From NCBI RefSeq assembly GCF_902859895.1, contig NZ_CADIKM010000006.1, forward strand, positions 1-64,000: a stretch of 64,000 nucleotides of DNA. Direction: 5' to 3'. Both the position numbers and the translations under genes were made by a program. This DNA comes from Pararobbsia alpina (GTDB lineage Bacteria > Pseudomonadota > Gammaproteobacteria > Burkholderiales > Burkholderiaceae). The notes under the pieces were generated by a model. It ran no database searches, was not told the origin of the DNA, and saw only the letters and a list, made by a program, of their open reading frames with translations. Below, piece after piece: positions 9,901 to 17,675 of this stretch; the stretch's first letter is position 1; each line of letters opens with the position of its first letter.

Positions 9901-10092
9901 TCGGCGAGCGGCGAGAAGCACTGGGTTGCATTTTTGCGGCGCGGGCAGCGTGCTTTTGCAGAAAGACTGCACACGTACGGCGAGGGCCGTGCCAAAGCCT
10001 CTAACGATATTCGTCATATTGGGGGGACCTGTATCGTCACGCGGCGCCGGATCTCTGCCAGGAATCAACCTATAGCAAACCGGCCGCCACAT
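6931..10092 (-). CDS. large protein of unknown function with glycine-rich repeated modules
   Basis: I do not recognise a family for this protein of up to 1053 residues. It has no clear signal peptide or lipobox. Four glycine/alanine/serine-rich modules recur, each with alternating small and hydrophobic residues and ending in a basic pair: about residues 316-350 (SVGATAGATFGVSRVRAL), 510-545 (AAALSGGVASTRVRH type), 755-795 (SFSASGSWSLAGSTTGLGV), and 905-930 (VEAGGRVRHTR). Between them lie Leu/Arg-rich helical stretches (ERTKVREAAQELNCWAQ, ILQRMEDQF). The repeated glycine-rich modules suggest beta structure; a secreted effector or surface-associated role is possible but unproven. The start is 10092 or 10017 (MTNIVRG). 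It is monocistronic, and a strong palindrome lies just upstream. Confidence 0.75.
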   Translation of the reverse strand: MWRPVCYRLIPGRDPAPRDDTGPPNMTNIVRGFGTALAVRVQSFCKSTLPAPQKCNPVLLAARRFRSDSCFLHGPGGSHGPAWANGSLSDSAMRGFPFASQGLDVLHCHADARLAKGADAEAAVQAAFETLGPERITRSTPDLPACLAELPALPLCNEQGQLRALPMAAVLRQLSSVMQARDTDLARLSDRTAGPIRCERQMFAMPGWLRKASNFDQVRLRKERTKVREAAQELNCWAQCLADSGDVSVSLADASELSKSLDALMRRVWRSDSRIEEALRRLQVQVEGSVATQYRTSVEDLLYRKYAPYRHPGARSEWRLDAGVGAAAGTAAGVDSLSVGATAGATFGVSRVRALGNDDEGFVQESCGVTRSVAAHVATSLSGAAKALLSAKALTQKTVYVEYDGIRHLVESPDSRVQRARFREIGKLFRHAPFKVRSLGDLTRRQNDAAFQEASLARATGGIELPTEDDAKAIHRVHTGLRAPVQKPPAVGVARRIAVQGDAAASIGLPAGFGAQAALSGGVASTRVRHDVLQPFWNAIGGDRPSFRLLDADELDDPARSDSLDMQKRRQAILQGALGLAPALARLGFPEALPPGPTKALVRKGFALSVISDRSHLHRILQRMEDQFDLYCLAGREVASGKREAAALMRDFERIWNVKGRMRETAYVQKVCLAHNAIALRLRQLAVEQRARGDSHAAARWHADWTRLDAFWNKLRTPDLPHRQVRLLPHIAFRDILCPSSTERHVGLSFSASGSWSLAGSTTGLGVAANVSVSASFRQVRHPNYLREGDYIDLKFDFGGSGVVAAQYGAVLQALNGLSSRLALPPELLEHAFLLTGTTPLIAASVEGGVQLMLRLFRPAFRTDPDAAYRLQFARVLGTQGGGCSIGKVTVPIGPASASVEAGGRVRHTRLLDEWLGEDTLTYVMLRYNRMRIRAPFDDEGEWSDFVVRHRKAFEKMFARLGDVDSAVCKEAQFMMDQLALGARKADRPAALAERDRFGEAMRRYRSSRSGLDFYNARVCFEQMLARQLTRWQEVRVAARRHWELDDRIRFVS

Positions 10093-10405
10093 GCTGCTCT
10101 CATTTTTGATCTGTATTGGTTACCAATACACTTTGAGATTCAGCGTCCGATGAAGTCCCCTTGCTCCTGCTCAGCAGGAGTAGGAATTTTCGCGCCTCCT
10201 GTGCTCGTCTCCGACGTCATCGTTCGTGCTACCGAATCTTCCGCTCAGTATGAAGCCCGAGACGATCTCCGAAAAGCATCGCCGCGCAAGCCGATCGATT
10301 TGTGAAAGCGTCGACTGCATGCTCGCACGCGCGAAACGCGCCGCACGGCAAGGGCAAGGGGAAGCGGGCGGCAGACCGTCGTCTGCCGCCGCCCAACGCA
10401 CTCTC
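10093..10405. other. intergenic stretch between unknown protein and uvrA
   Basis: The stretch holds the promoter side of the 1053-residue gene, including two palindromes (10112-10130 and 10164-10180), and the 3' flank of uvrA. No gene is supported. Frames open on the plus strand here continue antisense into uvrA and look like shadows. Confidence 0.5.
10112..10130. promoter_or_regulatory. 19-bp palindrome, FadR/GntR-type operator candidate
   Basis: The sequence TGTATTGGTTACCAATACA has perfect nine-base arms around one base. It contains the TTGGT/ACCAA half sites seen in operators of the FadR subgroup of GntR regulators. It lies 20 bp upstream of the first possible start of the 1053-residue protein. 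A second exact palindrome, CTCCTGCT-C-AGCAGGAG, lies at 10164-10180. No GntR gene is in the window. Confidence 0.55.
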
Positions 10406-13400
10406 TCAGTCGATGGCCTCGGGCAATTCCGCACCCAAGGGATCGAGCAACGCCGGAGCACCACGCGCAAGCACCGGCCCGAGCGCAACACCCGTGTGGC
10501 TTGCGGGCAGCTCGACCAGCTGCTCGGGCGTGGTCGCCGCGACGATCGAGCCCCCCCGCACGCCCCCCTCCGGCCCGAGATCGATGATCCAGTCCGCCTC
10601 GGCGATCACATCGAGATCGTGCTCGATCACAAGGACGCTATGGCCGCCATCGACGAGGCGGTGAAGCACACGGATCAGCCTGGCGACGTCGGCCATATGC
10701 AAACCGACTGTCGGCTCGTCGAGCACGTAGAAGGTATGGGGCGCCTTCTGCCCGCGACGCGCGACATCGTCGCGCACCTTGGACAACTCCGACACCAGCT
10801 TGATCCGTTGCGCTTCGCCGCCCGACAAGGTCGGTGAAGGCTGACCGAGCGTCAGATAGCCGAGCCCCACATCCTTCATCAACTGCAAGGGATGCGAGAT
10901 TTGCGTGACCGCACCAAAGAACTCGACCGCTTCGTCGATTTCCATTGTCAGTACTTCGCCGATATTCTTGCCTCGCCACGTGACCGCAAGCGTCTCGGGG
11001 TTGAAACGCTGGCCGTGGCAGACATCGCAAGGCACTTTGACGTCGGGCAGGAAGCTCATGCCGATGGTGCGCACGCCCTGACCTTCGCAGACCGGACAGC
11101 GGCCCTCGCCGGTATTGAACGAAAAACGCGAGGCGGTATAGCCCCGTGCCTTTGCTTCGAGCGTCTCGGAAAACATCTTGCGAATCGTGTCCCACACGCC
11201 GATATAGGTCGCCGGGCAGGAACGCGGTGTCTTGCCGATCGGGGTCTGGTCGACCTCGAGCACACGGTCGATCGCCTCGAATCCACTGATCGATTCGCAG
11301 CCGTGCCATTGATGGCTGACTTCGAATTTCACGCGCGGTGCCGAACGCGCCAGCACACTCGACGAACGGCGCGCCGACTTCGGCTCCGCCGCCTGGGCCG
11401 CATTGCGCGCGCGCCGCGTGGCCGGCGACGACAAGACCGAACGGCCGACCGCGTCGAGCAGATTCGTCATCAGCACGTCGCGCGCGAGCGTCGACTTGCC
11501 CGAGCCGCTGACGCCGGTGATCGCCACGAGCCTCGACAAGGGGAGCTTTGCCGTGACGTTCTGCAAATTGTGCAGCGTCCCCTTGTGCACGGTCAGCCAA
11601 TGTTCGGGCGTCGCGGCACCGCGCCCGGTCGCGGGCGTCACTGTGCGGCGCGGCTGGAGAGGATGCAGGACCGGCCGCGCGAGAAACTGCCCGGTCAGCG
11701 AATCGGCTTGCGCCGCGAGATCGGCGACGGTACCTTGCGCGACCAAATTGCCGCCGCGCTTGCCCGCGCCCGGGCCGATGTCGATGATGTGATCGGCGCG
11801 CCGTATCGTGTCCTCGTCGTGTTCGACGACGACCAGCGTATTGCCCTTGTCTCCGAGCTTGCGCAATGCGTTCAGGAGAATCTGGTTGTCGCGCGGATGC
11901 AGGCCAATGGTCGGCTCGTCGAGGACGTAACACACGCCCTGCAGATTGCTGCCGAGTTGCGCGGCAAGACGTATCCGCTGGGCCTCGCCGCCCGAGAGGC
12001 TCGGCGCCGCGCGGTCGAGGGTCAGGTAGCCGAGGCCGACCTCCTCGAGAAACTCGAGCCGGCCGCGAATCTCGCTGACGACGTCGCGTGCGATTTCGGC
12101 ATCGCGGCCGCCGAGTTCGAGCTGTTCGATCCACAGCCGCGTGTCGCCGACGGTCCATTGCGCGACTGCGGCGATCGATTGCTCGTCGAACGTCACCGCG
12201 CGCGCAACCGGGTTGAGCCGTGTGCCTTCGCAGTCCGGGCACGGCTCGTCGCCGACACCTTCGGCCTCCTGTTCATCGGACGGAATGGTCTGCTCGCGCC
12301 CTCGCCCATCCTCCGACATGACCGTGTCGTCATAGACCTCACGTTGCTCACGCGTCAACGCGAGGCCCGTGCCGACACAACTCGTGCACCAGCCATGCTT
12401 GCTGTTGTACGAGAACATACGCGGATCGAGCTCCGGATAGCTCGTGCCGCATACCGGGCAGGCGCGCTTGGTCGAGAACACCCTGGTCTTGCCGATGCCT
12501 GCGGTCGGCTGCCCATTGCCGAACGCGGCCGGTAGCCGGTCAAGCGGGGCAAGCAGATGCATGATCCCCTTGCCGGCCTCGAGTGTCTGCGCCAGCAGCG
12601 CACGCAGTTCGCCTTCGCGATCGGCGGAGACGACCAGGTCGCCGACCGGCAACTCGATCGTATGCTCCTTGAAGCGATCGAGCTTGGGCCAGGGATCGAC
12701 CGGCACGAACTCCCCATCGACGCGCAAATGGGTGTTGCCGCGCGCCTTCGCCCACTTCGCGAGATCGGTGTAGACACCCTTGCGGTTGACGACCAGCGGC
12801 GCGAGCAGGCCGACATGCTGGTCCTTGTAGTCGCGCAGCAATTGGGCGGCAATCGACTCCGGACTTTGCGAGCTCACCGGCGTGCCGTCGTGAATGCAGT
12901 GCTGGATGCCGAGCTTCACATACAAGAGGCGCAGGAAATGCCAGACCTCCGTGGTCGTCGCGACGGTACTCTTGCGGCCGCCGCGCGAGAGGCGCTGCTC
13001 GATCGCGACCGTCGGCGGAATCCCGTAGACGGCGTCGACCTCAGGGCGGCCCGCCGGCTGCACGATCGAACGCGCATAGGCGTTCAACGATTCGAGATAA
13101 CGGCGCTGCCCTTCATGAAACAGGATATCGAAGGCGAGCGTCGACTTGCCCGAGCCCGACACGCCGGTGACGACATTGAACTTGCCATGCGGGATATCGA
13201 CATCGAGCGCCTTCAGATTGTGCTCGCGTGCGTTGACGATGCGCACGACATCCTCGCCTTCGAGCGCGCGGCGCGCACCGGCGGCCTGCAAGGCCTTTTG
13301 CAACGGTACGCCGTCACCGACCTCGCCCGCCACTACCGCGCGGTCGTAGTCGAGCAAGGCCTGGCCCGTATGCGAGCCGGCACAGCCCTTGATGTCGTCG

Positions 13401-16354
13401 GTCGTGCCCGCGCACAGGATCTGGCCACCGCCCTCGCCGCCTTCCGGACCCAGGTCGATGAGCCAGTCGGCGGTACGGATCACATCGAGATTGTGCTCGA
13501 TGACAATCAGCGAGTGCCCGCCATCGAGCAGCTTGCGGAACGCGCGCATGAGCTTCGCGATGTCGTCGAAATGCAGGCCGGTGGTCGGCTCGTCGAACAT
13601 GAAGAGTCGCCCCGGCTTGGTCAGCCCCTTGGCCTGCCCTTTGACTAGCCCCCCCTTCTTTGCAACGGCCTTGCCGGCGCTCCTGGCGCCGCGTTCCTCC
13701 GCACGCCCCCCGACCGCTTCCGCGAGAAAGCCCGCGAGCTTGAGCCGCTGCGCCTCACCGCCCGACAAGGTCGGCACGGGCTGGCCGAGCTTCACGTATT
13801 CAAGGCCCACGTCGACGATGGGCTGCAGCACACGCAGCACCTCGGCATCGTCGGCAAACAGCGCCGTGGCCTCGCTGACCGTGAGGTCGAGCACGTCGGC
13901 CACACTCAGCTCGCGAGGCGTGCCGCCGGCCGCCATGCGCTCGATCCGGACATCGAGAATCTCCGGCCGGTAGCGGCGGCCGTCGCAATCGGGACATCGC
14001 AGGTAGACGTCGCTGAGGAACTGCATCTCTACGTGTTCGAAACCCGAGCCGCCGCATGTCGGGCAGCGGCCGTCGCCCGCATTGAAGCTGAACACGCCCG
14101 GTCCATAGCCGCGTTGCAGCGCGAGCGGAACCTTGGCGAACAGCTTGCGGATTTCGTCAAACGCGCCGACATAGCTCGCGGGATTCGAGCGTGCCGTCTT
14201 GCCGATCGGAGACTGGTCGACGAACACGACATCGCTGAGCGCGTCGGCACCGATCAAGTCGTCGAACGCACCGGGTGTATCGCTCGTCTTGCCGAAATGC
14301 CGCGCGAGCGCCGGATAGAGCACGTCCTGCAGCAAGGTCGATTTGCCCGATCCGGATACACCGGTTACGCAGACCATTCGTTGCAGCGGAATCTCGACGG
14401 TCACGTTGCGCAGATTGTGCTCGCGGGCGCCGGTCAGCGTGAGTCGCAGCGTATCGACTTCGACCGGCCTCGGCAGCCAGTTCGCCGCGTCGGCGACATG
14501 CTTGCGGCCGCCGAGATAGGCCCCCGTCAGAGTATCGGCCTGCCGGATGTCCGTGGGCGTGCCGTCGTAGACGATCGTACCACCGCGCTCGCCGGGCCCC
14601 GGCCCCATGTCGATCAGCCGGTCCGCGGCCAGCATCACGGCCGGGTCGTGTTCGACGACCACGAGCGTATTGCCCGCGTCGCGCAGTCGGTGCATCGCCT
14701 CAACGATCCGGTTCATATCGCGCGGATGCAAGCCGATGCTCGGCTCATCTAGCACGAACAGTGTTTTGACGAGCGAGGTCCCCAGTGCGGTGGTCAGGTT
14801 GATGCGCTGTACTTCTCCGCCGGACAGGGTCCGGCTCTGCCGGTCGAGGGTCAGGTAGCCGAGGCCGACATCGCACAGGTATCTGAGCCGCGTGCGGACC
14901 TCGCCGAGCAGCAGCTTCAGCGCATCGTCGAGCAAGGTGCTCGGCAGGCTCAGGCGATCGAAGAACGCACGGATCCGGTCGATCGGCATCAGCATGATGT
15001 CGTGCACCGTCATGCCCGGCAGCGCCTCGAGCTGCTCGCGGGTCCAGTCGACGCCGCAGGGCATGAAGCGGTGTTCAGGCAACAACACCGCGTTGGCATC
15101 CGACCGGGTGCCCAGACGCCACAGCATCGACTCGGTCTTGAGCCGCGCGCCGCCGCACGTGCCACAGGTCGTGTAGCTGCGGTATTTCGACAGCAGCACG
15201 CGGATATGCATCTTGTACGCCTTCGACTCCAGGTAGTCGAAGAAGCGCTTGACGCCATACCACTTGCGATTCCAGTCACCGTTCCAGTCAGGCGCGCCGT
15301 TGATCACCCAGTCACGCTGTTCCTGAGTCATCTCCATCCATCGCGTATCGCGCGGAATGCCCGCGAGCCCGGCGAACTTCATCAGGTCGTCCTGCTGCTC
15401 CTTCCAGGCCGGCGTCTGAATCGTCTTGATCGCGCCGCCACGCAAGGTCTTGCGCTCGTCGGGAATGACCAGGCCGAGATCGATACCGATCACGCGACCG
15501 AAGCCGCGGCAGGTCTCGCAGGCGCCATAGGCCGAATTGAACGAGAAGAGCGCCGGCTGCGGATCGGCATAGCGGATATCACTGTCGGGGTTGTGCAGGC
15601 CGGTCGAGAAACGCCAGATCTGCGGTTCGCCCTCGTCGGCGAGCACATACACATTCACGCGGCCCGTACCGCGCTTGAGCGACGCTTCGATCGCATCGAG
15701 CGCGCGGACCTTTTCGGTCTGCTGGATGCGGAAACGGTCCGCGACGACATCGAGCAGCTTGCGCCGCCCCCCCGCCGTGACGACCTCGCGCTGCGCCTGC
15801 ACGCGCGTGTAGCCGCTCGCGGACAGCCATTGCTGAACCTCGTCATCCGTGGTGGTGTCAGGCAGTTCGACCGGAAACGTGACCACGAGCCGCGGATCGA
15901 GCTTGCGCGTGCGCGCGCACAACTCCGCATAGATCGTCTCCGGCGAATCATGGCGGACCGGCTGCGCGTTGTGGCGATCGAATAATTCCGCCGCCCGTGC
16001 GAACAGCAGCTTGAGGTGGTCGTTGAGCTCGGTCATCGTGCCGACCGTCGAGCGCGAACTCCGCACGGGATTGGTCTGGTCGATCGCGATCGCCGGGGGC
16101 ACGCCGTCGACGCGATCGACCTGCGGACGGTCCATCCGGTCGAGAAACTGGCGTGCGTACGCACTGAAAGTCTCGACGTAACGCCGTTGGCCCTCGGCAT
16201 ACAGCGTGTCGAAAACCAGACTTGACTTGCCCGATCCCGAGGGCCCGGTCACGACCGTCAGTTGGCCCGTATGCAGGTCGACATCAAGATTCTTCAGATT
16301 GTGCTGGCGGGCTCCGCGAATGCGGATATCGGTATTCGATGGCAATTTATCCAA
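10406..16354 (-). CDS. uvrA: double-length UvrA excinuclease subunit (tandem fusion)
   Basis: The product has 1982 residues, about twice a normal UvrA. It contains four ABC modules. Walker A motifs are GPSGSGKSS at about 38-46, then three GVSGSGKST. Four signature motifs read LSGGEVQRINL, LSGGEAQRLKL, LSGGEAQRIRL and LSGGEAQRIKL, each followed by a Walker B such as FVLDEPSIGL. Zinc-finger cysteine pairs (CETCRGFG, CPTCGGSG, CPVCGTSY, CPVCEGQG) are present in both halves. UvrA finds bulky DNA lesions and loads UvrB. It normally works as a dimer, so this chain may be a covalent dimer. The start is a TTG at 16354 because the family sequence IRIRGARQHNLKNLDVD begins right after it. A LexA box lies upstream. 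Confidence 0.9.
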   Translation of the reverse strand: MDKLPSNTDIRIRGARQHNLKNLDVDLHTGQLTVVTGPSGSGKSSLVFDTLYAEGQRRYVETFSAYARQFLDRMDRPQVDRVDGVPPAIAIDQTNPVRSSRSTVGTMTELNDHLKLLFARAAELFDRHNAQPVRHDSPETIYAELCARTRKLDPRLVVTFPVELPDTTTDDEVQQWLSASGYTRVQAQREVVTAGGRRKLLDVVADRFRIQQTEKVRALDAIEASLKRGTGRVNVYVLADEGEPQIWRFSTGLHNPDSDIRYADPQPALFSFNSAYGACETCRGFGRVIGIDLGLVIPDERKTLRGGAIKTIQTPAWKEQQDDLMKFAGLAGIPRDTRWMEMTQEQRDWVINGAPDWNGDWNRKWYGVKRFFDYLESKAYKMHIRVLLSKYRSYTTCGTCGGARLKTESMLWRLGTRSDANAVLLPEHRFMPCGVDWTREQLEALPGMTVHDIMLMPIDRIRAFFDRLSLPSTLLDDALKLLLGEVRTRLRYLCDVGLGYLTLDRQSRTLSGGEVQRINLTTALGTSLVKTLFVLDEPSIGLHPRDMNRIVEAMHRLRDAGNTLVVVEHDPAVMLAADRLIDMGPGPGERGGTIVYDGTPTDIRQADTLTGAYLGGRKHVADAANWLPRPVEVDTLRLTLTGAREHNLRNVTVEIPLQRMVCVTGVSGSGKSTLLQDVLYPALARHFGKTSDTPGAFDDLIGADALSDVVFVDQSPIGKTARSNPASYVGAFDEIRKLFAKVPLALQRGYGPGVFSFNAGDGRCPTCGGSGFEHVEMQFLSDVYLRCPDCDGRRYRPEILDVRIERMAAGGTPRELSVADVLDLTVSEATALFADDAEVLRVLQPIVDVGLEYVKLGQPVPTLSGGEAQRLKLAGFLAEAVGGRAEERGARSAGKAVAKKGGLVKGQAKGLTKPGRLFMFDEPTTGLHFDDIAKLMRAFRKLLDGGHSLIVIEHNLDVIRTADWLIDLGPEGGEGGGQILCAGTTDDIKGCAGSHTGQALLDYDRAVVAGEVGDGVPLQKALQAAGARRALEGEDVVRIVNAREHNLKALDVDIPHGKFNVVTGVSGSGKSTLAFDILFHEGQRRYLESLNAYARSIVQPAGRPEVDAVYGIPPTVAIEQRLSRGGRKSTVATTTEVWHFLRLLYVKLGIQHCIHDGTPVSSQSPESIAAQLLRDYKDQHVGLLAPLVVNRKGVYTDLAKWAKARGNTHLRVDGEFVPVDPWPKLDRFKEHTIELPVGDLVVSADREGELRALLAQTLEAGKGIMHLLAPLDRLPAAFGNGQPTAGIGKTRVFSTKRACPVCGTSYPELDPRMFSYNSKHGWCTSCVGTGLALTREQREVYDDTVMSEDGRGREQTIPSDEQEAEGVGDEPCPDCEGTRLNPVARAVTFDEQSIAAVAQWTVGDTRLWIEQLELGGRDAEIARDVVSEIRGRLEFLEEVGLGYLTLDRAAPSLSGGEAQRIRLAAQLGSNLQGVCYVLDEPTIGLHPRDNQILLNALRKLGDKGNTLVVVEHDEDTIRRADHIIDIGPGAGKRGGNLVAQGTVADLAAQADSLTGQFLARPVLHPLQPRRTVTPATGRGAATPEHWLTVHKGTLHNLQNVTAKLPLSRLVAITGVSGSGKSTLARDVLMTNLLDAVGRSVLSSPATRRARNAAQAAEPKSARRSSSVLARSAPRVKFEVSHQWHGCESISGFEAIDRVLEVDQTPIGKTPRSCPATYIGVWDTIRKMFSETLEAKARGYTASRFSFNTGEGRCPVCEGQGVRTIGMSFLPDVKVPCDVCHGQRFNPETLAVTWRGKNIGEVLTMEIDEAVEFFGAVTQISHPLQLMKDVGLGYLTLGQPSPTLSGGEAQRIKLVSELSKVRDDVARRGQKAPHTFYVLDEPTVGLHMADVARLIRVLHRLVDGGHSVLVIEHDLDVIAEADWIIDLGPEGGVRGGSIVAATTPEQLVELPASHTGVALGPVLARGAPALLDPLGAELPEAID

Positions 16355-16478
16355 CCGTCTCTATGAGTTAGCTGATGATCATCTGTGCTGCAGGGTGCGC
16401 ACAGTGCCGCAGGGACCGTTCCCGCGCGTGCATCCCCTGGCCGGCCGCACCCGGGTGTCCCGTCGACGAGCAAGCACA

Positions 16479-16494
16479 CTGTTTATCCATACAG
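16479..16494. promoter_or_regulatory. LexA (SOS) box upstream of uvrA
   Basis: CTGTTTATCCATACAG reads CTGTATGGATAAACAG on the uvrA strand and fits the CTGT-N8-ACAG LexA consensus. It lies 125 bp before the uvrA start. It is also about 110 bp before the -10 of the prfB/intron side, so it could influence both directions. SOS control of uvrA is established in other proteobacteria; here it is inferred from the site. Confidence 0.75.
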
Positions 16495-16602
16495 TATACC
16501 GAAGTCCATTGCACGAATACGATCGCGACCGCTGGCTCCATGGTAAAGACTTCGCGTCACGCCCGCATGCGCCACGCACGCTTCCGGGGCTCCCTCATCG
16601 TC

Positions 16603-16608
16603 TATAAT
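16603..16608 (+). promoter_or_regulatory. -10 hexamer of the prfB leader, upstream of the intron
   Basis: A perfect TATAAT lies ten bases before the proposed intron 5' end at 16619. A weak TTCC-type -35 lies at about 16580. If this is the native prfB promoter, transcription starts at the edge of the intron and the intron lies almost wholly in the prfB leader. Confidence 0.45.
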
Positions 16609-17675
16609 TCTCGTTTTTGTGCGACACGCACGCTCGTGTCCGTCTGCCCACGTTACGGGCATCGACCTTGTCGGCACCACGCGGAGTCTCGGCTCCAAGC
16701 GTTCTGCCGACCATTGGTGGTGCCTCTGGCCCACCTGATTTTAGTGACGCGAGACCCGGTAGGGCATTGTCGGGGATCGCCATAGGCGAGTCTCCGGCAT
16801 GGCCGTTTATGCCGAAGACCGCGATGTATTTGCCTGACTACCATCAGGTACCGCCCAGTCAGCGGCTTCAACTCCGCTGACCAAGCGGATTGATGTATGC
16901 AAGTCCCGCGCGTAATGCAACGGATTCGCTAAGCGATACGAGCGAAAGCTCGGTGTGTCATGGTTCGAGCCACCTACGTTTTTGGGAGGTGGCTAGGGAA
17001 CCTGCTATGCGACTAGCAGTAGCCTAGGAAGACATGCGTCACTGGTAACGGTGGGGTTTGAAGCTCTTCTGACAATGAAGCCCCCGGACGTTTCGGGCAG
17101 ATGTGCGCCGTGAGGTGCCCGTTTGGAGACTCCTAGCAGCGATGGGGTCGAGGAGCTAGGCTGACTGATAAGGTTAATGTAAGTGAACTGCTGATAAACG
17201 TCGTAAGAATTGCGGTGCCAAAGCTGCTGTTAGGCATCAACCAAAAGGTATGCGGTCGGACATTTCGCTGGAAACTCGAAATGCGTCGTCATGATGGCCG
17301 CCGGCGGAAAGGCAGAACCTAAGTCAGTCGTGTGACATGCCGGGAACGTGGTAAGCCCGTATGATTGCCAGCAGGGTTTGGCTGGCAGGCGAACCGTAAG
17401 GGACGCTGTTGATTGTGCGGGTATGGGAGGACGGAAAAAGCGAACGCCGGGCTGTAATGGTTCGGATAGGGGTTGCGATATCACCCCACGCGAAAGCGGG
17501 CAGACTTCCGTCTGGTCTACCGTCGCAAGATGGCTGACTGACCCTTAGTAACTTGGTGACACGCGAGTGCATGCATTCGCGTCGTTAAGAATTGTTGGTT
17601 TCCCCCGCGGGGCGTATCGGCCCCAACGGGGAAGATGCGTCTCCGCTTGGGATTCTGTCCAAGTAGGAGAGCAGC

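Noticed and set aside
10892-12535. Long plus-strand open frame (547 codons) opposite uvrA
   Set aside because: It is antisense to conserved UvrA coding sequence, Arg/Asp-rich and without motifs. High-GC genes often give such mirror frames.
16953-16957. GTGTG as an alternative intron 5' end
   Set aside because: Structured RNA hairpins lie upstream of it (16858-16881) and the GTGCGAC at 16619 directly follows a promoter-like -10. The choice is not certain.
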